Below are positions 7,137 to 16,316 of a stretch of DNA of 64,000 nucleotides, in pieces. Each line of letters starts with the position of its first letter. The first letter of the stretch is position 1. A program made the translations under genes and the position numbers. The notes below the pieces were generated by a model, which made no database searches, was not told where the DNA came from, and saw only the letters and a list, made by a program, of their open reading frames with translations. Origin of the DNA: an uncultured Bacteroidota bacterium (GTDB lineage Bacteria; Bacteroidota; Bacteroidia; Flavobacteriales_F; PHOS-HE28); the NCBI GenBank assembly GCA_902826215.1, contig CADEDY010000003.1:275299-339298 (forward strand), given 5' to 3'.

Positions 7137-10100
7137 TCAGAAGTTCCGGCCGATGGCGACAACATATCGGAACGCTACGTTGTCCGTCTCCGTTGCCGGT
7201 AGCGATGATAGGACCAACGGCATGTCGAAGCGTATGGTGAGTGGTTTGATATCCACCAAGGGTCCCCACTTCTTGATCGTCAATGCAGCACCGATCCCAG
7301 CATCGGCACGTGGGTCAGCCAGTTGCAATTGCTCTCCATTGGCGGATACCGTGCGGTACCCCATCATGCCGACATCGCCGAAGAGGTACACATCCATGTG
7401 CAGGTAGCGCGCCACCTTTCCCGGCCGGAAAGCCAGTAGACCATCCAGGTCCAATTCACCGGAGGCCGAGATACCGGTATTCCCACGGTAGGTCTGGATC
7501 ACCTGTCCGTCGCTATCCAACTCCGGAGCAACGTAGCCCGCATAACCGCGCAGCCCGAGACCACCGCCCTGTTGGAAGTGTTGCACATTGGCGCCATAAC
7601 CCAACCAGTCATAGGGCACCAGACCGATGCTGCGCACATACTTGTTCTCCATCATTTCCTCGGGTGAAGCACCAGCGAGGTACAACGCGATTTCGCGCGG
7701 TGTGTTGCCCGAACCGAATTGACCGAATGCACGGGTCCGGAACTGCAGCTTTCCAAGATCATTCGTGTTCACCGCCGTGAGCTTGACCTGAGCATAGTTC
7801 GAACCCGAACCCACCGCACTGTTGCGTAGCTCCAGTTTCAGATCCCCACGCCCGTGCGAATAGTCGTATCGGTGATGAAGGCTCACATCCAACGCCCCGT
7901 TCAAGCGGTTCAGTTCCCATTGATCCGGATAAAGTAGGTAGGTTAGATCAGCACTATCGCGACGGATGAAATAGATGAGTTCCGCCTGCACCTCCGTCTT
8001 CCGGTTAGGTAGGTCCCAATGCCAGCCACCACCATAGCGATCCAGACCATCGAGCAACCGAGCGTACACGAAGACCGATGAGCCCTTGAGGATCTTCTCC
8101 GTTCCATTCTCGTAGCGGAAGTTGAACGAGAAAGGGTCGTAGCCGGTGTCCGTATTCCCGGGGATCGGATCGAACTGCCGACTGGCGTTGTTCGGGGGCA
8201 GGGATTGCCCCATGCCGGTGTTCAACCAACCGCTGAAGTGGATGCGATGCTTGTACTTCATGTACGAGCTGTTCAGGTGCACCCCGGCCTTCACGCCATC
8301 GTAACCGTTCCACCACAGGTCGGGTCGCACGAAGGCTTCGTAGTTCTTGCGATCAGGTCGTTGGCGAATGTGGTGATCGAACCCCACGCTGATGGGCAAC
8401 ACCATGTGGTCGTTCACCTTGTATGCATCGGCAAGTCGGTTCGTGGGATCGATGGTCACTTGGGCGATACCCGAAGGAATGTCGACGTGAACGATGTGGT
8501 CCCGTTCCAGTTCGTCGTAGCCGATCCAGCGCGGAAGCACGGTTGCTGAAGTCTTCTTTTCGAACCAGGTATTCGGGACCAGGAAGTCATGGATCGTTCC
8601 ATCACGCGCCTCCACCCGCAGATCGATCGGCATGTGCAGGTCGCCTTTGCGTCGCAGATGTATGGTCTGTCCGGCATCCTTGTGCTTTCCGGTAACGCCT
8701 CGAACGGCATAGTCGATCCGCTTGTCCGTCTCGATCCATTGATCGAAGAACCAGTTGAGGTCGACCTTCGTGAAATGGATGATGCTCGCTCGCATATCCT
8801 CTGGATAGGGATGGCAGATCTTCCATTGCATCACGTAGTGCTGCATGGCGGCCAAGAAGAGGGAATCACCCAGGACGTATTGCAGGTTGTAGAGCATCGT
8901 GGCCGTCTTGTCATACACGTGCCCATACCCGCGCCCGAGACCTTCTACATGTCCGAACTCGTCGCTGTGCGTATTGATCGGTGGCAACTGATCCCGCACG
9001 GCATCCCGCTGGTAGCTGTAATACACCTCTTCTTCCCGTGGTTGTATCGGTTCAGTGTAGCGCGCTTCGTAACGGGTACTTGGCGGATCCACGACCATGG
9101 TGTCCCCATCGATGTGCTCCAATCCCCAAGCGGTTAGGAACTGGGTGAAGCCTTCGTCCAGAAAAGCGCGGTAGGTCTCGTTGTTCCCCAGCATGCCGAA
9201 GAACCAGTTGTGACCCACCTCGTGGGCAAGGAGTCCACGGTAGTCCGGGTCACGCCCACCATCCAACGTGAGCATCGGGTACTCCATACCGTCGCGTGCG
9301 TCCGCAACGATCATCTTCGGGTAGGCATACATCCCGAAGTCACGGCTGTAACAGGCGATCACCTTCGCCGTATAGTCCGCAGCGTTCTGCCATCCGCTGG
9401 CATGCGGCTCCTGAACGAGGGCGACACATTTGATGCCGTTCCATTCCGCCTCGCCGATGCGGTAGTTCGGGTCGGCGGTGAAGGCGAAGTCATGCACGTT
9501 CTCGGCGTGGTACTTCCACACCTTGCGTTTGCCGGGTTCAGGGGCTGTGATGACCGAGGGGGCTTCATTCCAGGGCTTATCCTTGAAATTGGCGATCGCG
9601 AGTTTCGCCTTCAGGTCGGCAGGGAGCACTTCCGCTTCGTTCTGGAGCCAGCCCGTGGCATCGAGCACATAGTGGTGCGGGAAGTCGAGGTCCACATCGA
9701 AGGTGCCGAAATCGCCATAGAACTCGCTGCCGAGGTGTTGTTGCGTGTCCCACCCGAAGCGATCGTCATACACCGCGATACGTGGGTACCAGTGCACGCC
9801 GTCATAGTGTTTGGCTCCCCAACCTTTGAAGAGCTTCATGCGCCGATAGACATCCGTGGTCCAATGGGTGGTGAAATCGATCCGGAAGGTGGTGCGTTCG
9901 TTCGGTGCAAGGGGTGTATTGAGCCAGACCTTCAGCACCGTGTTGTCCTGCTCCTGGCGCAAGTCCAAACCATCGGCAGCCAACGAATTGATCCGCGTTC
10001 CCGCATAGGCCACTTCACCCTTCTTGGTCTTTCGCAGGCCACCTTCCATGCGATCCAGATACGATCCGTGCACAAAGGCCTCCTGGTAGAGGTGGAAGAA

Positions 10101-10361
10101 CACGAAGCGCAAGGTGTCCGGTGAATTGTTCACGTACGTCAGTGCCGATGTTCCGTGGATCTGATCGGTCGCATCGTCCATGCGCGCTTTGATCACGTAA
10201 TGGACGTCCTGCTGCCAATAGCCCGGGCGCGGTGGTCTGTTCTTCCAGTACAGGGGATTGTCCGCGTTGCGGTACGTGTTCGGTGGATGTTTGGCATCGA
10301 AAGGCTGCGCCTGGGCGATGGATCCGAAGAACAGGAACGAGGCGAGAAGTAGGGTCCGCAT
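7137..10361 (-). CDS. M1-family metallopeptidase fused to a C-terminal Omp85-like outer-membrane beta-barrel
   Basis: A 1074-residue protein. The start MRTLLLASF opens a signal peptide that ends at AQAQ; five codons further upstream is another ATG. Residues about 30-560 are an M1 aminopeptidase-type domain: the GMEYPML variant of the GAMEN substrate loop (358-364), zinc motif HEVGH (380-384), the third zinc ligand Glu403 in FLDEGF, and a YDKTATMLY segment later. M1 proteins in this phylum are often 550-900 residues. Here another ~390 residues (from about 680) alternate polar and hydrophobic residues like barrel strands. They include GGGLGLRGY (RGY at 938-940), an LFGDVG segment and a terminal FRYVVAIGRNF. 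That matches the Omp85 barrel pattern, with the RGF/RGY lid motif and a terminal Phe beta-signal. I saw no POTRA domain. The peptidase would be tethered at the outer membrane. Confidence 0.8.
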   Translation of the reverse strand: MRTLLLASFLFFGSIAQAQPFDAKHPPNTYRNADNPLYWKNRPPRPGYWQQDVHYVIKARMDDATDQIHGTSALTYVNNSPDTLRFVFFHLYQEAFVHGSYLDRMEGGLRKTKKGEVAYAGTRINSLAADGLDLRQEQDNTVLKVWLNTPLAPNERTTFRIDFTTHWTTDVYRRMKLFKGWGAKHYDGVHWYPRIAVYDDRFGWDTQQHLGSEFYGDFGTFDVDLDFPHHYVLDATGWLQNEAEVLPADLKAKLAIANFKDKPWNEAPSVITAPEPGKRKVWKYHAENVHDFAFTADPNYRIGEAEWNGIKCVALVQEPHASGWQNAADYTAKVIACYSRDFGMYAYPKMIVADARDGMEYPMLTLDGGRDPDYRGLLAHEVGHNWFFGMLGNNETYRAFLDEGFTQFLTAWGLEHIDGDTMVVDPPSTRYEARYTEPIQPREEEVYYSYQRDAVRDQLPPINTHSDEFGHVEGLGRGYGHVYDKTATMLYNLQYVLGDSLFLAAMQHYVMQWKICHPYPEDMRASIIHFTKVDLNWFFDQWIETDKRIDYAVRGVTGKHKDAGQTIHLRRKGDLHMPIDLRVEARDGTIHDFLVPNTWFEKKTSATVLPRWIGYDELERDHIVHVDIPSGIAQVTIDPTNRLADAYKVNDHMVLPISVGFDHHIRQRPDRKNYEAFVRPDLWWNGYDGVKAGVHLNSSYMKYKHRIHFSGWLNTGMGQSLPPNNASRQFDPIPGNTDTGYDPFSFNFRYENGTEKILKGSSVFVYARLLDGLDRYGGGWHWDLPNRKTEVQAELIYFIRRDSADLTYLLYPDQWELNRLNGALDVSLHHRYDYSHGRGDLKLELRNSAVGSGSNYAQVKLTAVNTNDLGKLQFRTRAFGQFGSGNTPREIALYLAGASPEEMMENKYVRSIGLVPYDWLGYGANVQHFQQGGGLGLRGYAGYVAPELDSDGQVIQTYRGNTGISASGELDLDGLLAFRPGKVARYLHMDVYLFGDVGMMGYRTVSANGEQLQLADPRADAGIGAALTIKKWGPLVDIKPLTIRFDMPLVLSSLPATETDNVAFRYVVAIGRNF

Positions 10362-10391
10362 GGGTAACGGTACCAAGATATTCCTTCCCCT

Positions 10392-11351
10392 TCAGGCCAA
10401 GGCCGACTTGGGTGATTTGAGGTTCTCCCGACGGAGCCGCCGTGCCCGCATGATGCTGGTGTTCAGTTCGTAACCGATCAACAGCACGATCATGTTCATA
10501 TAGATCCACAATTGCACGGCGAGGATGGCACCGATTGAACCGTACAGCGCATTGTAATCGGTGATGTTGGAGAAAACGAAGGCCAGTGCCTGGGAAACGA
10601 CCAGGATCAGGATCACTGCCAGGATCGCGCCCGGAGTGAACATCCGGAAGCGGCGCGTGCTCGGGTCACCAGCGTAATAAAGCAGCGATACGAAGAGAAT
10701 GACCGCAAGTGTGGAGACCACCCATTTTGCAAGGAACAGAGAAGCCACTTCGAAGTAACTGGCGAAGAACCCGATGGAGTCCAATTTGTAGATCAGGATA
10801 CCGCTCAAGGTGAGTGATGGTATAGCGATCATGGCAACCACGGTAAGCGCTAATAGAAGCCCAAGACTCAAGAGCCGCTGCTTGAGCGGGGAGTGCCAAC
10901 CGGCATGATTGGTACTGCCACTGAAACCCATCAGGATCGCATCGATACTGTTGCTCGCTGTGAACACACCGATTAGGAAGCTCAAGGAGAGCAATGTGCC
11001 GTGCTTCTTCACCAACAGGTCGTGCAGCGTGGATTCGATGAAATGGTAGACTTCCGGCGGCAGCATGTCGTGGAACGTCAGCAGCAACTTCGTTTGGAAG
11101 TCATTGATCGGGATGTACGGTATCATCGTGAGCAACACGATCACCCCAGGGAAGAAGGCCAGGAATACCTTGAAGGATATGGCGGCAGCGCGTGTGGTAA
11201 GATTGCCTTTCGCAAGAGCGCCGAAGAAGAACCGGGAGATCTCGTAGATGCTGAAGCCTTCGAAGCCGGGCAGGATGATGCGTCGAGCCCATCCGATGAG
11301 GCGTCGGGTCATTCGCGAGTAGAGCAGCTTTCGTTTCAGCCGTTCGAACAT
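10392..11351 (-). CDS. YihY/BrkB family inner-membrane protein
   Basis: A 319-residue protein with about six predicted membrane helices. It shows the hallmarks of the YihY (BrkB) family: GNLTTRAAAISFKVFLAFFPG at the first helix, YYAGDPSTRRFR after the fourth, and NALYGSIGAILAVQLWIYMNMIVLLIGYELN-type helices at the end. The short basic C-terminal tail is cytoplasmic. The family's biochemical role is unsettled; it is not RNase BN, despite older names. It starts 3 bp after the stop of nadC and lies 30 bp before the M1 peptidase gene, all on the minus strand. Confidence 0.88.
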   Translation of the reverse strand: MFERLKRKLLYSRMTRRLIGWARRIILPGFEGFSIYEISRFFFGALAKGNLTTRAAAISFKVFLAFFPGVIVLLTMIPYIPINDFQTKLLLTFHDMLPPEVYHFIESTLHDLLVKKHGTLLSLSFLIGVFTASNSIDAILMGFSGSTNHAGWHSPLKQRLLSLGLLLALTVVAMIAIPSLTLSGILIYKLDSIGFFASYFEVASLFLAKWVVSTLAVILFVSLLYYAGDPSTRRFRMFTPGAILAVILILVVSQALAFVFSNITDYNALYGSIGAILAVQLWIYMNMIVLLIGYELNTSIMRARRLRRENLKSPKSALA

Positions 11352-11354
11352 CGC

Positions 11355-12203
11355 TCACAGGGCTTTCAGGCTCAGATCGAGGCTTTGTACCGAATGCGTA
11401 AGGGCGCCAATGGAGATGTAGTCCACTCCGGTTTCGGCGAAGCTGCGCGCGGTTTCCAAGGTTATGCCACCAGAGGCCTCGGTCTCGAAACGTCGGTCGA
11501 TCAGCTTAACAGCTTCGCGCATCAGTTGCGGTGTGAAATTGTCCAGCATGATGCGCTGTACGCCACCGGTCGAAAGCACTTGTTGAACCTCATCAAGGTT
11601 CCTGGTCTCCACTTCGATGGGCAGCTGTTTGCAGCCCCGGGTCAAGTATTCGTTCGCCGCTTTGATCGCCTTGGGTATGCCACCTGCGAAATCGTGGTGG
11701 TTATCCTTGATCATGATCATGTCGTAGAGCCCCATGCGGTGGTTGTGCCCGCCGCCGAGCCGCACGGCCCATTTCTCAAGACCACGCAGGCCCGGTGTGG
11801 TCTTTCGTGTATCCAGTACACGACAACCTGTCCCATCCACCGCCTCGACGAATCGGTGCGTCAGGGTCGCGATACCGCTCATGCGCTGCATGAAGTTCAG
11901 CATGATGCGTTCCACCTGCAGGATGCTGCGCGAGGGCCCCATCATGTTGAAGGCGATATCGCCTTTCTTCACCGTGGCTCCATCCTCCAAGTAGATGCGC
12001 AGGGTTATCGACGGGTCGAAATGGTGGGCGATGGCTTGCGCGAGTTCAACGCCAGCGAGAATGCCATCATCCTTCACCAACAAACGCGCAGCGCCTTTCG
12101 CATCGGCTGGGATGGTGCTCAGCGAGGTATGGTCCCCATCGCCGATGTCCTCGCGAAAAGCGAGTGCAATGAGTTCTTCGGTGCCGGTGGGTAGCACGAT
12201 CAA
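11355..12203 (-). CDS. nadC: Nicotinate-nucleotide pyrophosphorylase (carboxylating), quinolinate phosphoribosyltransferase
   Basis: A 282-residue enzyme of de novo NAD synthesis that joins quinolinate with PRPP to give nicotinate mononucleotide, CO2 and PPi. Family landmarks are present: EDIGDGDHTS near residue 20, the ERIMLNFMQRMSGIAT segment, RVLDTRKTTPGLR, the GGGHNHRMGLYDMIMIKDNH block, EVETRNLDE and a late EASGGI loop. Length is normal. The start overlaps the stop of the upstream DUF4783 gene by 4 bp, so the two are coupled. No nadA or nadB is in the window. Confidence 0.95.
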   Translation of the reverse strand: MIVLPTGTEELIALAFREDIGDGDHTSLSTIPADAKGAARLLVKDDGILAGVELAQAIAHHFDPSITLRIYLEDGATVKKGDIAFNMMGPSRSILQVERIMLNFMQRMSGIATLTHRFVEAVDGTGCRVLDTRKTTPGLRGLEKWAVRLGGGHNHRMGLYDMIMIKDNHHDFAGGIPKAIKAANEYLTRGCKQLPIEVETRNLDEVQQVLSTGGVQRIMLDNFTPQLMREAVKLIDRRFETEASGGITLETARSFAETGVDYISIGALTHSVQSLDLSLKAL

Positions 12204-12610
12204 AAGTCGTTCTTACTGTTCTCGATGCGCAACTGCTTCACTTGGAAGACCGCATCCGTCTTCTTCAAGAAGAAAGTGACGCGGAAATAACCCGTGGAGG
12301 TGCGTAGGATGCCGATGAAGTACTTGTCGCCCAGCTTGCTGACACCGGTATGCTCGATGACCAGGTCCACAGGTGGGTTGTCATTGAAGAACTTGCGGAC
12401 GATCTGCTCAGCCTGCGCTTTGCTGTACACATCGGAGGTCTCCTTGATCGTGAGGTCGATGTTGGGTATGAAGTGCACGGCCAGCTCTTTGGAGTTGCCC
12501 GTTCGCATGGCTTGTACCACCTTATCCTTCACATCATCCTGTGCACCCACGGCCAATGTGAGCAGCAGACTTGTGAGGAGGACGAACATTCGGTTCATCA
12601 CGTGCTTCAT
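12200..12610 (-). CDS. DUF4783 family exported protein
   Basis: A 136-residue protein when started at the ATG at 12610. That start gives a good signal peptide (MKHVMNRMFVLLTSLLLTLAVGAQ); ATGs further upstream add a non-secretory leader. The mature part fits the small exported DUF4783 family, common in Bacteroidota: repeated basic/hydrophobic strands, an NIDLTI segment, an EQIVRKFFNDNPP helix and a YFIGILRTSTGYFRVTFFLKK core. The fold resembles NTF2-like proteins; no function is known. The stop overlaps the nadC start by 4 bp. Its promoter should lie in the 75-bp gap shared with divergent rlmH. Confidence 0.78.
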   Translation of the reverse strand: MKHVMNRMFVLLTSLLLTLAVGAQDDVKDKVVQAMRTGNSKELAVHFIPNIDLTIKETSDVYSKAQAEQIVRKFFNDNPPVDLVIEHTGVSKLGDKYFIGILRTSTGYFRVTFFLKKTDAVFQVKQLRIENSKNDF

Positions 12611-12685
12611 TTGTTGCGAAATTTGGCAAATACCGGGCCAAGTTGAGCCCTTGATGCCCATGGAGTTACGAACACACATACGCCC

Positions 12686-13147
12686 ATGAAGGTGCGCTTG
12701 TTACTGGTAGGACGCAGTGAGCGCGGTCTGGTCACCGATGGGGTGGACCACTACTTGAACCGTCTAGCTAGGACCATGCCGGTTGAACAGATCATACTTC
12801 CGGAAGCGGGAAAGGGCGACCCGGCCTACCAGCAACGAACTGAAAGCGAGCGGATACTGGCTGCGTTGAAGCCCGGGGAACGGGTCGTGATCATGGACGA
12901 ACGAGGCAAGATGTTGACCAGTCCCCAATTCGCCGAACGGCTTGGTACCTGGCGCGATCAAGGGGTGCGGCAGGTGGCCTTCGTGATCGGTGGGGCCTAT
13001 GGAATGACCGATGCCGTTCGGGACAGGGCGGATCTCGTGATGTCGCTTTCGGCCATGACCTTCCCGCATCAGTTGGTCCGTGTCTTGTTCGCCGAACAAC
13101 TCTATCGCGCTTCGACCATTCTACAAGGCAGCCCGTATCATCATTGA
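12686..13147 (+). CDS. rlmH: 23S rRNA (pseudouridine1915-N3)-methyltransferase RlmH
   Basis: A 153-residue SPOUT-class methyltransferase that modifies helix 69 of 23S rRNA on the assembled 70S ribosome. The knot signatures are intact: VIMDERGK in the middle, FVIGGAYGM, and the diagnostic tail LSLSAMTFPHQLVR then EQLYRASTILQGSPYHH ending at the C terminus. Length equals the usual ~155 residues. It is transcribed divergently from the DUF4783-nadC operon and followed by a 126-bp gap before the glycan locus. Confidence 0.96.
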   Translation: MKVRLLLVGRSERGLVTDGVDHYLNRLARTMPVEQIILPEAGKGDPAYQQRTESERILAALKPGERVVIMDERGKMLTSPQFAERLGTWRDQGVRQVAFVIGGAYGMTDAVRDRADLVMSLSAMTFPHQLVRVLFAEQLYRASTILQGSPYHH

Positions 13148-13202
13148 TCGCCTTCTAGGATTTGCGTCGACCGGAAGTCTTTATCCGGGCATCCCAAACG
13201 TG

Positions 13203-13230
13203 GATCTTCCGTCATGGAACACGGATGATC
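13203..13230. other. Intergenic hairpin between rlmH and the glycan locus
   Basis: GATCTTCCGT (13203-13212) and ACGGATGATC (13221-13230) can pair over 10 positions with one T-T mismatch, leaving an 8-nt loop. No run of T follows on the + strand, so it is not a classical intrinsic terminator; it could be an operator or part of a repeat. The loop side contains AACACGGAT, which resembles the 9-bp units at 1172-1180. The rest of the 13148-13273 gap shows nothing I can name. Confidence 0.45.
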
Positions 13231-13273
13231 ACCTGATAAATGCGACCTTGGTGCCGCTTGCAAGCCCACACCT

Positions 13274-14713
13274 ATGACCCGACCCGCTGCTCGTCTTGAA
13301 CGTATTTTGGGCGACCGCCGAACGTTTGTTACGTTGATCGTGCTGAACGTTCTGGTGGCAGTGGGCATCATGTGGGCATCGCGCGCCACCATTCTCTCCG
13401 ATACATGGTCCTACTTGGCACTGGCCGAAGGGATCCTGCATGGGGAGTACAGCATGTGGTGGCAGTTGGATCAGGATTACCCGGATACCTTCCGGACACC
13501 CGGATACCCGCTGTTGATCGCTTTCATGATCACCGTATTCGGTACATGGAAGTCCACTTTGATACTCCAGTTCATCCTTTATTGGTTGGCCCTCTACTTC
13601 ACCTTGCGTACCATGGCCCGGTTCGATGTCCGGCGATCTGTGCAGAGCCTTTTCCTGTTGCTGTTGCTGCCCATGGTGAATATGCCTTACTACATCTCGC
13701 AGCTCTATACCGAAGTGCCGGTGCTCGCTGCCATTGCAGGGGCGCTGTTTTTAGGAACAGGGCCGAATCGCCACAACTGGAAGACTTCCGTTGCCCTAGG
13801 ACTTCTTTTCGGCTTCATGTTCCAATGCAAGCCGGTGTTCTTGTTGTTCCCGCTGTTCTATGCCGCAGCTGCCCTTGCCTTCGATCGGCATCGCGTCGCA
13901 AGGTTGGGGAACGGACTCATGCTCGTCACATTCGCATGCACGGTGCTTCCCTTTGCCTTCTGGAATTTGCGCAATCACGGGGTATTCAAGGCCACCACCC
14001 TGGAAAGTGCCGGGAGCTACATGCACATCGGTTATTGGGGCGGGAAGATCCCCGGCTACACCGATCGTTTCTACCTGCACAACTTCATGGGCGACGAGGT
14101 GGTCCGATTCGTACCCGAGAACGAGATCCCGGGATACATCGCGGACTATGAGCAGGAGTGGACGGGGTTCAACGAGGTGCTGGATCCATTGCTCACCCCC
14201 AAGGACACCATCATGTGGGAAGCTGCTAAGACGCGCGAGCATGCGGTCGAACGCACGCACAACACGGCATATACGCTCAAGCGCGAAGAGCTCCTTTTCA
14301 GATCCACCATGGATCACTATTGGAGCGATCCGTGGTATGTCTTCAAGTACAAACTGTATTCGGCCATCCGCTTATGGGTGATCGGGGTGCAGAAGGGCGA
14401 ATTCCAGAAAGCGTCGACCGATGGGAAGGTGCAGATGATCTACGCCACCGTTTCGACCGCCGTTGTATTCCTCCTCGCCTTGATCGTTCTTCCTCTGGCG
14501 TACCGTCGTACGTTCCTCTCCTTGAGAACCACTTGGCCGTTCCTCGTCTACATCGTTTATTTCGGGGTGATGCACGTTCCATTCACCATACAAGCGCGGT
14601 ATACGACTTCGGTGCGCTTCGTGCTTTTTGCCCTAATGGCGCTGGCGATCGGTGGGCTCCTTTGGGGAAAGAGGGAAAAAGGATCGGACGGATCCATCAC
14701 TACGGATGCATGA
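13274..14713 (+). CDS. GT-C-type membrane glycosyltransferase (dolichyl-P-Man-PMT/ArnT-like), copy 1
   Basis: A 479-residue multipass protein with about 10-11 predicted helices. After the first helix comes an acidic loop (SDTWSYLALAEGI) in the position where GT-C enzymes carry their catalytic Asp. A long extracytoplasmic loop (about residues 235-370) contains NHGVFK and the IPGY segment, and the last helices carry HVPFTIQARYT. Such enzymes move sugars from polyprenyl-phosphate carriers to glycans, lipids or proteins at the periplasmic face. The same landmarks in the same order occur in the paralog at 31203-32702. Acceptor and donor are unknown. It is first in a five-gene + strand block. Confidence 0.72.
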   Translation: MTRPAARLERILGDRRTFVTLIVLNVLVAVGIMWASRATILSDTWSYLALAEGILHGEYSMWWQLDQDYPDTFRTPGYPLLIAFMITVFGTWKSTLILQFILYWLALYFTLRTMARFDVRRSVQSLFLLLLLPMVNMPYYISQLYTEVPVLAAIAGALFLGTGPNRHNWKTSVALGLLFGFMFQCKPVFLLFPLFYAAAALAFDRHRVARLGNGLMLVTFACTVLPFAFWNLRNHGVFKATTLESAGSYMHIGYWGGKIPGYTDRFYLHNFMGDEVVRFVPENEIPGYIADYEQEWTGFNEVLDPLLTPKDTIMWEAAKTREHAVERTHNTAYTLKREELLFRSTMDHYWSDPWYVFKYKLYSAIRLWVIGVQKGEFQKASTDGKVQMIYATVSTAVVFLLALIVLPLAYRRTFLSLRTTWPFLVYIVYFGVMHVPFTIQARYTTSVRFVLFALMALAIGGLLWGKREKGSDGSITTDA

Positions 14714-14828
14714 TCGATGTGCTGATCATGACGGCTGCGATGATGGGTGTGGAAAGGCACGTCAGCAAGTGTTGGAGAATTAGGCCCGTGGAAATTGGAT
14801 CCCGGCTCAATAACGCCCCCGCTTTGAG

Positions 14829-16316
14829 ATGATCCCCTTGTTCTACATCCACTACTTCGGGGACATGGAGATCGAGTATTGGGAGTATATGCTCTCTCTG
14901 CTCTATCTCCTTTTCTTCTACCTGTACTTCACTCGGCAGAAGAACATCCGGATAAAGGAAGCCCCGGAGTACGCCTATTACATCTGGGGTCTCATGGCGA
15001 AGATGCTCGGGGGCCTCGCATTCAGTCTGATCTACTTCTATTACTACCAAGGGGGGGATGGCCTGGTCTTTTTCCTAGGGGGAGTGGCCATGCGCAACCT
15101 TGCTCTGGTAGAGCCTTTGGAGTACCTCCGTCAAATGCTTGGCGACAACTCCATGAGGGCTTGGTCGACCTACACTTGGGAGACTGCAAAGCCGTTCCAG
15201 TACGTCTACTTCGATGACCGGACATTTGCCGTTATCCGCGTATCGAGCATTCTGGCGCTGCTGACCTTCAAGAGTTTCTTGATCAGTAACCTCATGATCG
15301 CAAGCCTCTCCTATTTCGGGATATGGGCTTGCTACCGGACCTATGTGAGCTATTTCCCGCAGATCTCGGGTAAGCTCGCCATCGGTTTCCTGTACATGCC
15401 ATCAACGATCTTCTGGGGCTCAGCCATTCTCAAGGATACCTTCACCTTCAGCTCCGTGTGTTGGTGGGTGCATCTGGTGGATGAGCTCTTCTTCAAGCGA
15501 AGGGTAACGGTGAGCAAATGGGTTGGCTTGGTCATCAGTGGGATAGTGATGATCACCATGAAGCCGTACATCTTCATGGCCCTCTTCCCCATGACCATCT
15601 TCTGGCTGTTGTATCTGCGTGTCGTTCGTTTGAAGAACGTCATGGTGAAGTTCGTTCTGGTACCGATCGCAGGTCTCCTCATTGTATCCGTCTCGCTCTT
15701 TGTTCTACTGAAGCTGGGCGACTCGCTGGACAAGTTCGCCTTGGAGGGGGCGTTGCAAACGATCCAGACCACGCAGGGCGATCTCGTGAATGCGAACGCG
15801 TATGGAAGCAATTCGTTCAACGTTGGAACTTTCGATGGAACGTGGTTCTCGGTTTTCGCCAAATTCCCCATTGCGACGAATGCGGCCTTGTTCAGACCCT
15901 ATCTATGGGAGGCCAATAACTTCGTGATGCTCATGAGCGGACTTGAGAATTTCTGGGTCCTGGCTCTCTCGTTGTATGTGCTTTATCGGGCAGGACCCGC
16001 GTTCATGCTCCGCTGTATCATCGGTGTTCCGATCCTGTTCATGTCCATGGCGTTCGCGATCTTCTTTGCATTCACGGTCGGGGTCACCACACCGAATTTC
16101 GGGGCCTTGGTCCGCTTCAAGATCCCGATGGTTCCTTTCTACATCGGGTCCATGTACATCATCTTGTACCTCTCTCAACTGAAGAAGGTGCAAACGATCC
16201 GAAGGAAGCGGTTCATTATCGCTGAAGTGCGCATGGGTACGGCGCACCTTCTGCCGAAGCGAGTTGCACCGAAGAAGAAACCGATCCGCCGGGCCATGGA
16301 GCCTCGACCCGCATGA
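14829..16316 (+). CDS. Polytopic membrane protein, possible polysaccharide polymerase
   Basis: A 495-residue protein with about 10-12 predicted helices and a basic C-terminal tail (KKKPIRR). An early extracytoplasmic YYYQGGDGLVFF segment and a central YMPSTIFWGSAILKD segment resemble landmarks of Wzy/EpsG-type polymerase-like proteins in exopolysaccharide loci, but I cannot assign a family with confidence. The start at 14829 is the first ATG; 14865 is an alternative. Its stop overlaps the start of the next GT4 gene (ATGA), which ties it to glycan assembly. The 115-bp gap before it contains nothing recognisable. Confidence 0.6.
   Translation: MIPLFYIHYFGDMEIEYWEYMLSLLYLLFFYLYFTRQKNIRIKEAPEYAYYIWGLMAKMLGGLAFSLIYFYYYQGGDGLVFFLGGVAMRNLALVEPLEYLRQMLGDNSMRAWSTYTWETAKPFQYVYFDDRTFAVIRVSSILALLTFKSFLISNLMIASLSYFGIWACYRTYVSYFPQISGKLAIGFLYMPSTIFWGSAILKDTFTFSSVCWWVHLVDELFFKRRVTVSKWVGLVISGIVMITMKPYIFMALFPMTIFWLLYLRVVRLKNVMVKFVLVPIAGLLIVSVSLFVLLKLGDSLDKFALEGALQTIQTTQGDLVNANAYGSNSFNVGTFDGTWFSVFAKFPIATNAALFRPYLWEANNFVMLMSGLENFWVLALSLYVLYRAGPAFMLRCIIGVPILFMSMAFAIFFAFTVGVTTPNFGALVRFKIPMVPFYIGSMYIILYLSQLKKVQTIRRKRFIIAEVRMGTAHLLPKRVAPKKKPIRRAMEPRPA

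Noticed and set aside
9210-10124. A 304-residue + strand open frame
   Set aside because: It is antisense to the M1 peptidase, whose active site and domain order are clear. The antisense product shows no motif and is an effect of high GC and codon bias.
11001-12194. A 397-residue + strand open frame
   Set aside because: It runs antisense through both the BrkB-family gene and nadC, which have strong family signatures; no domain is visible in the antisense product.
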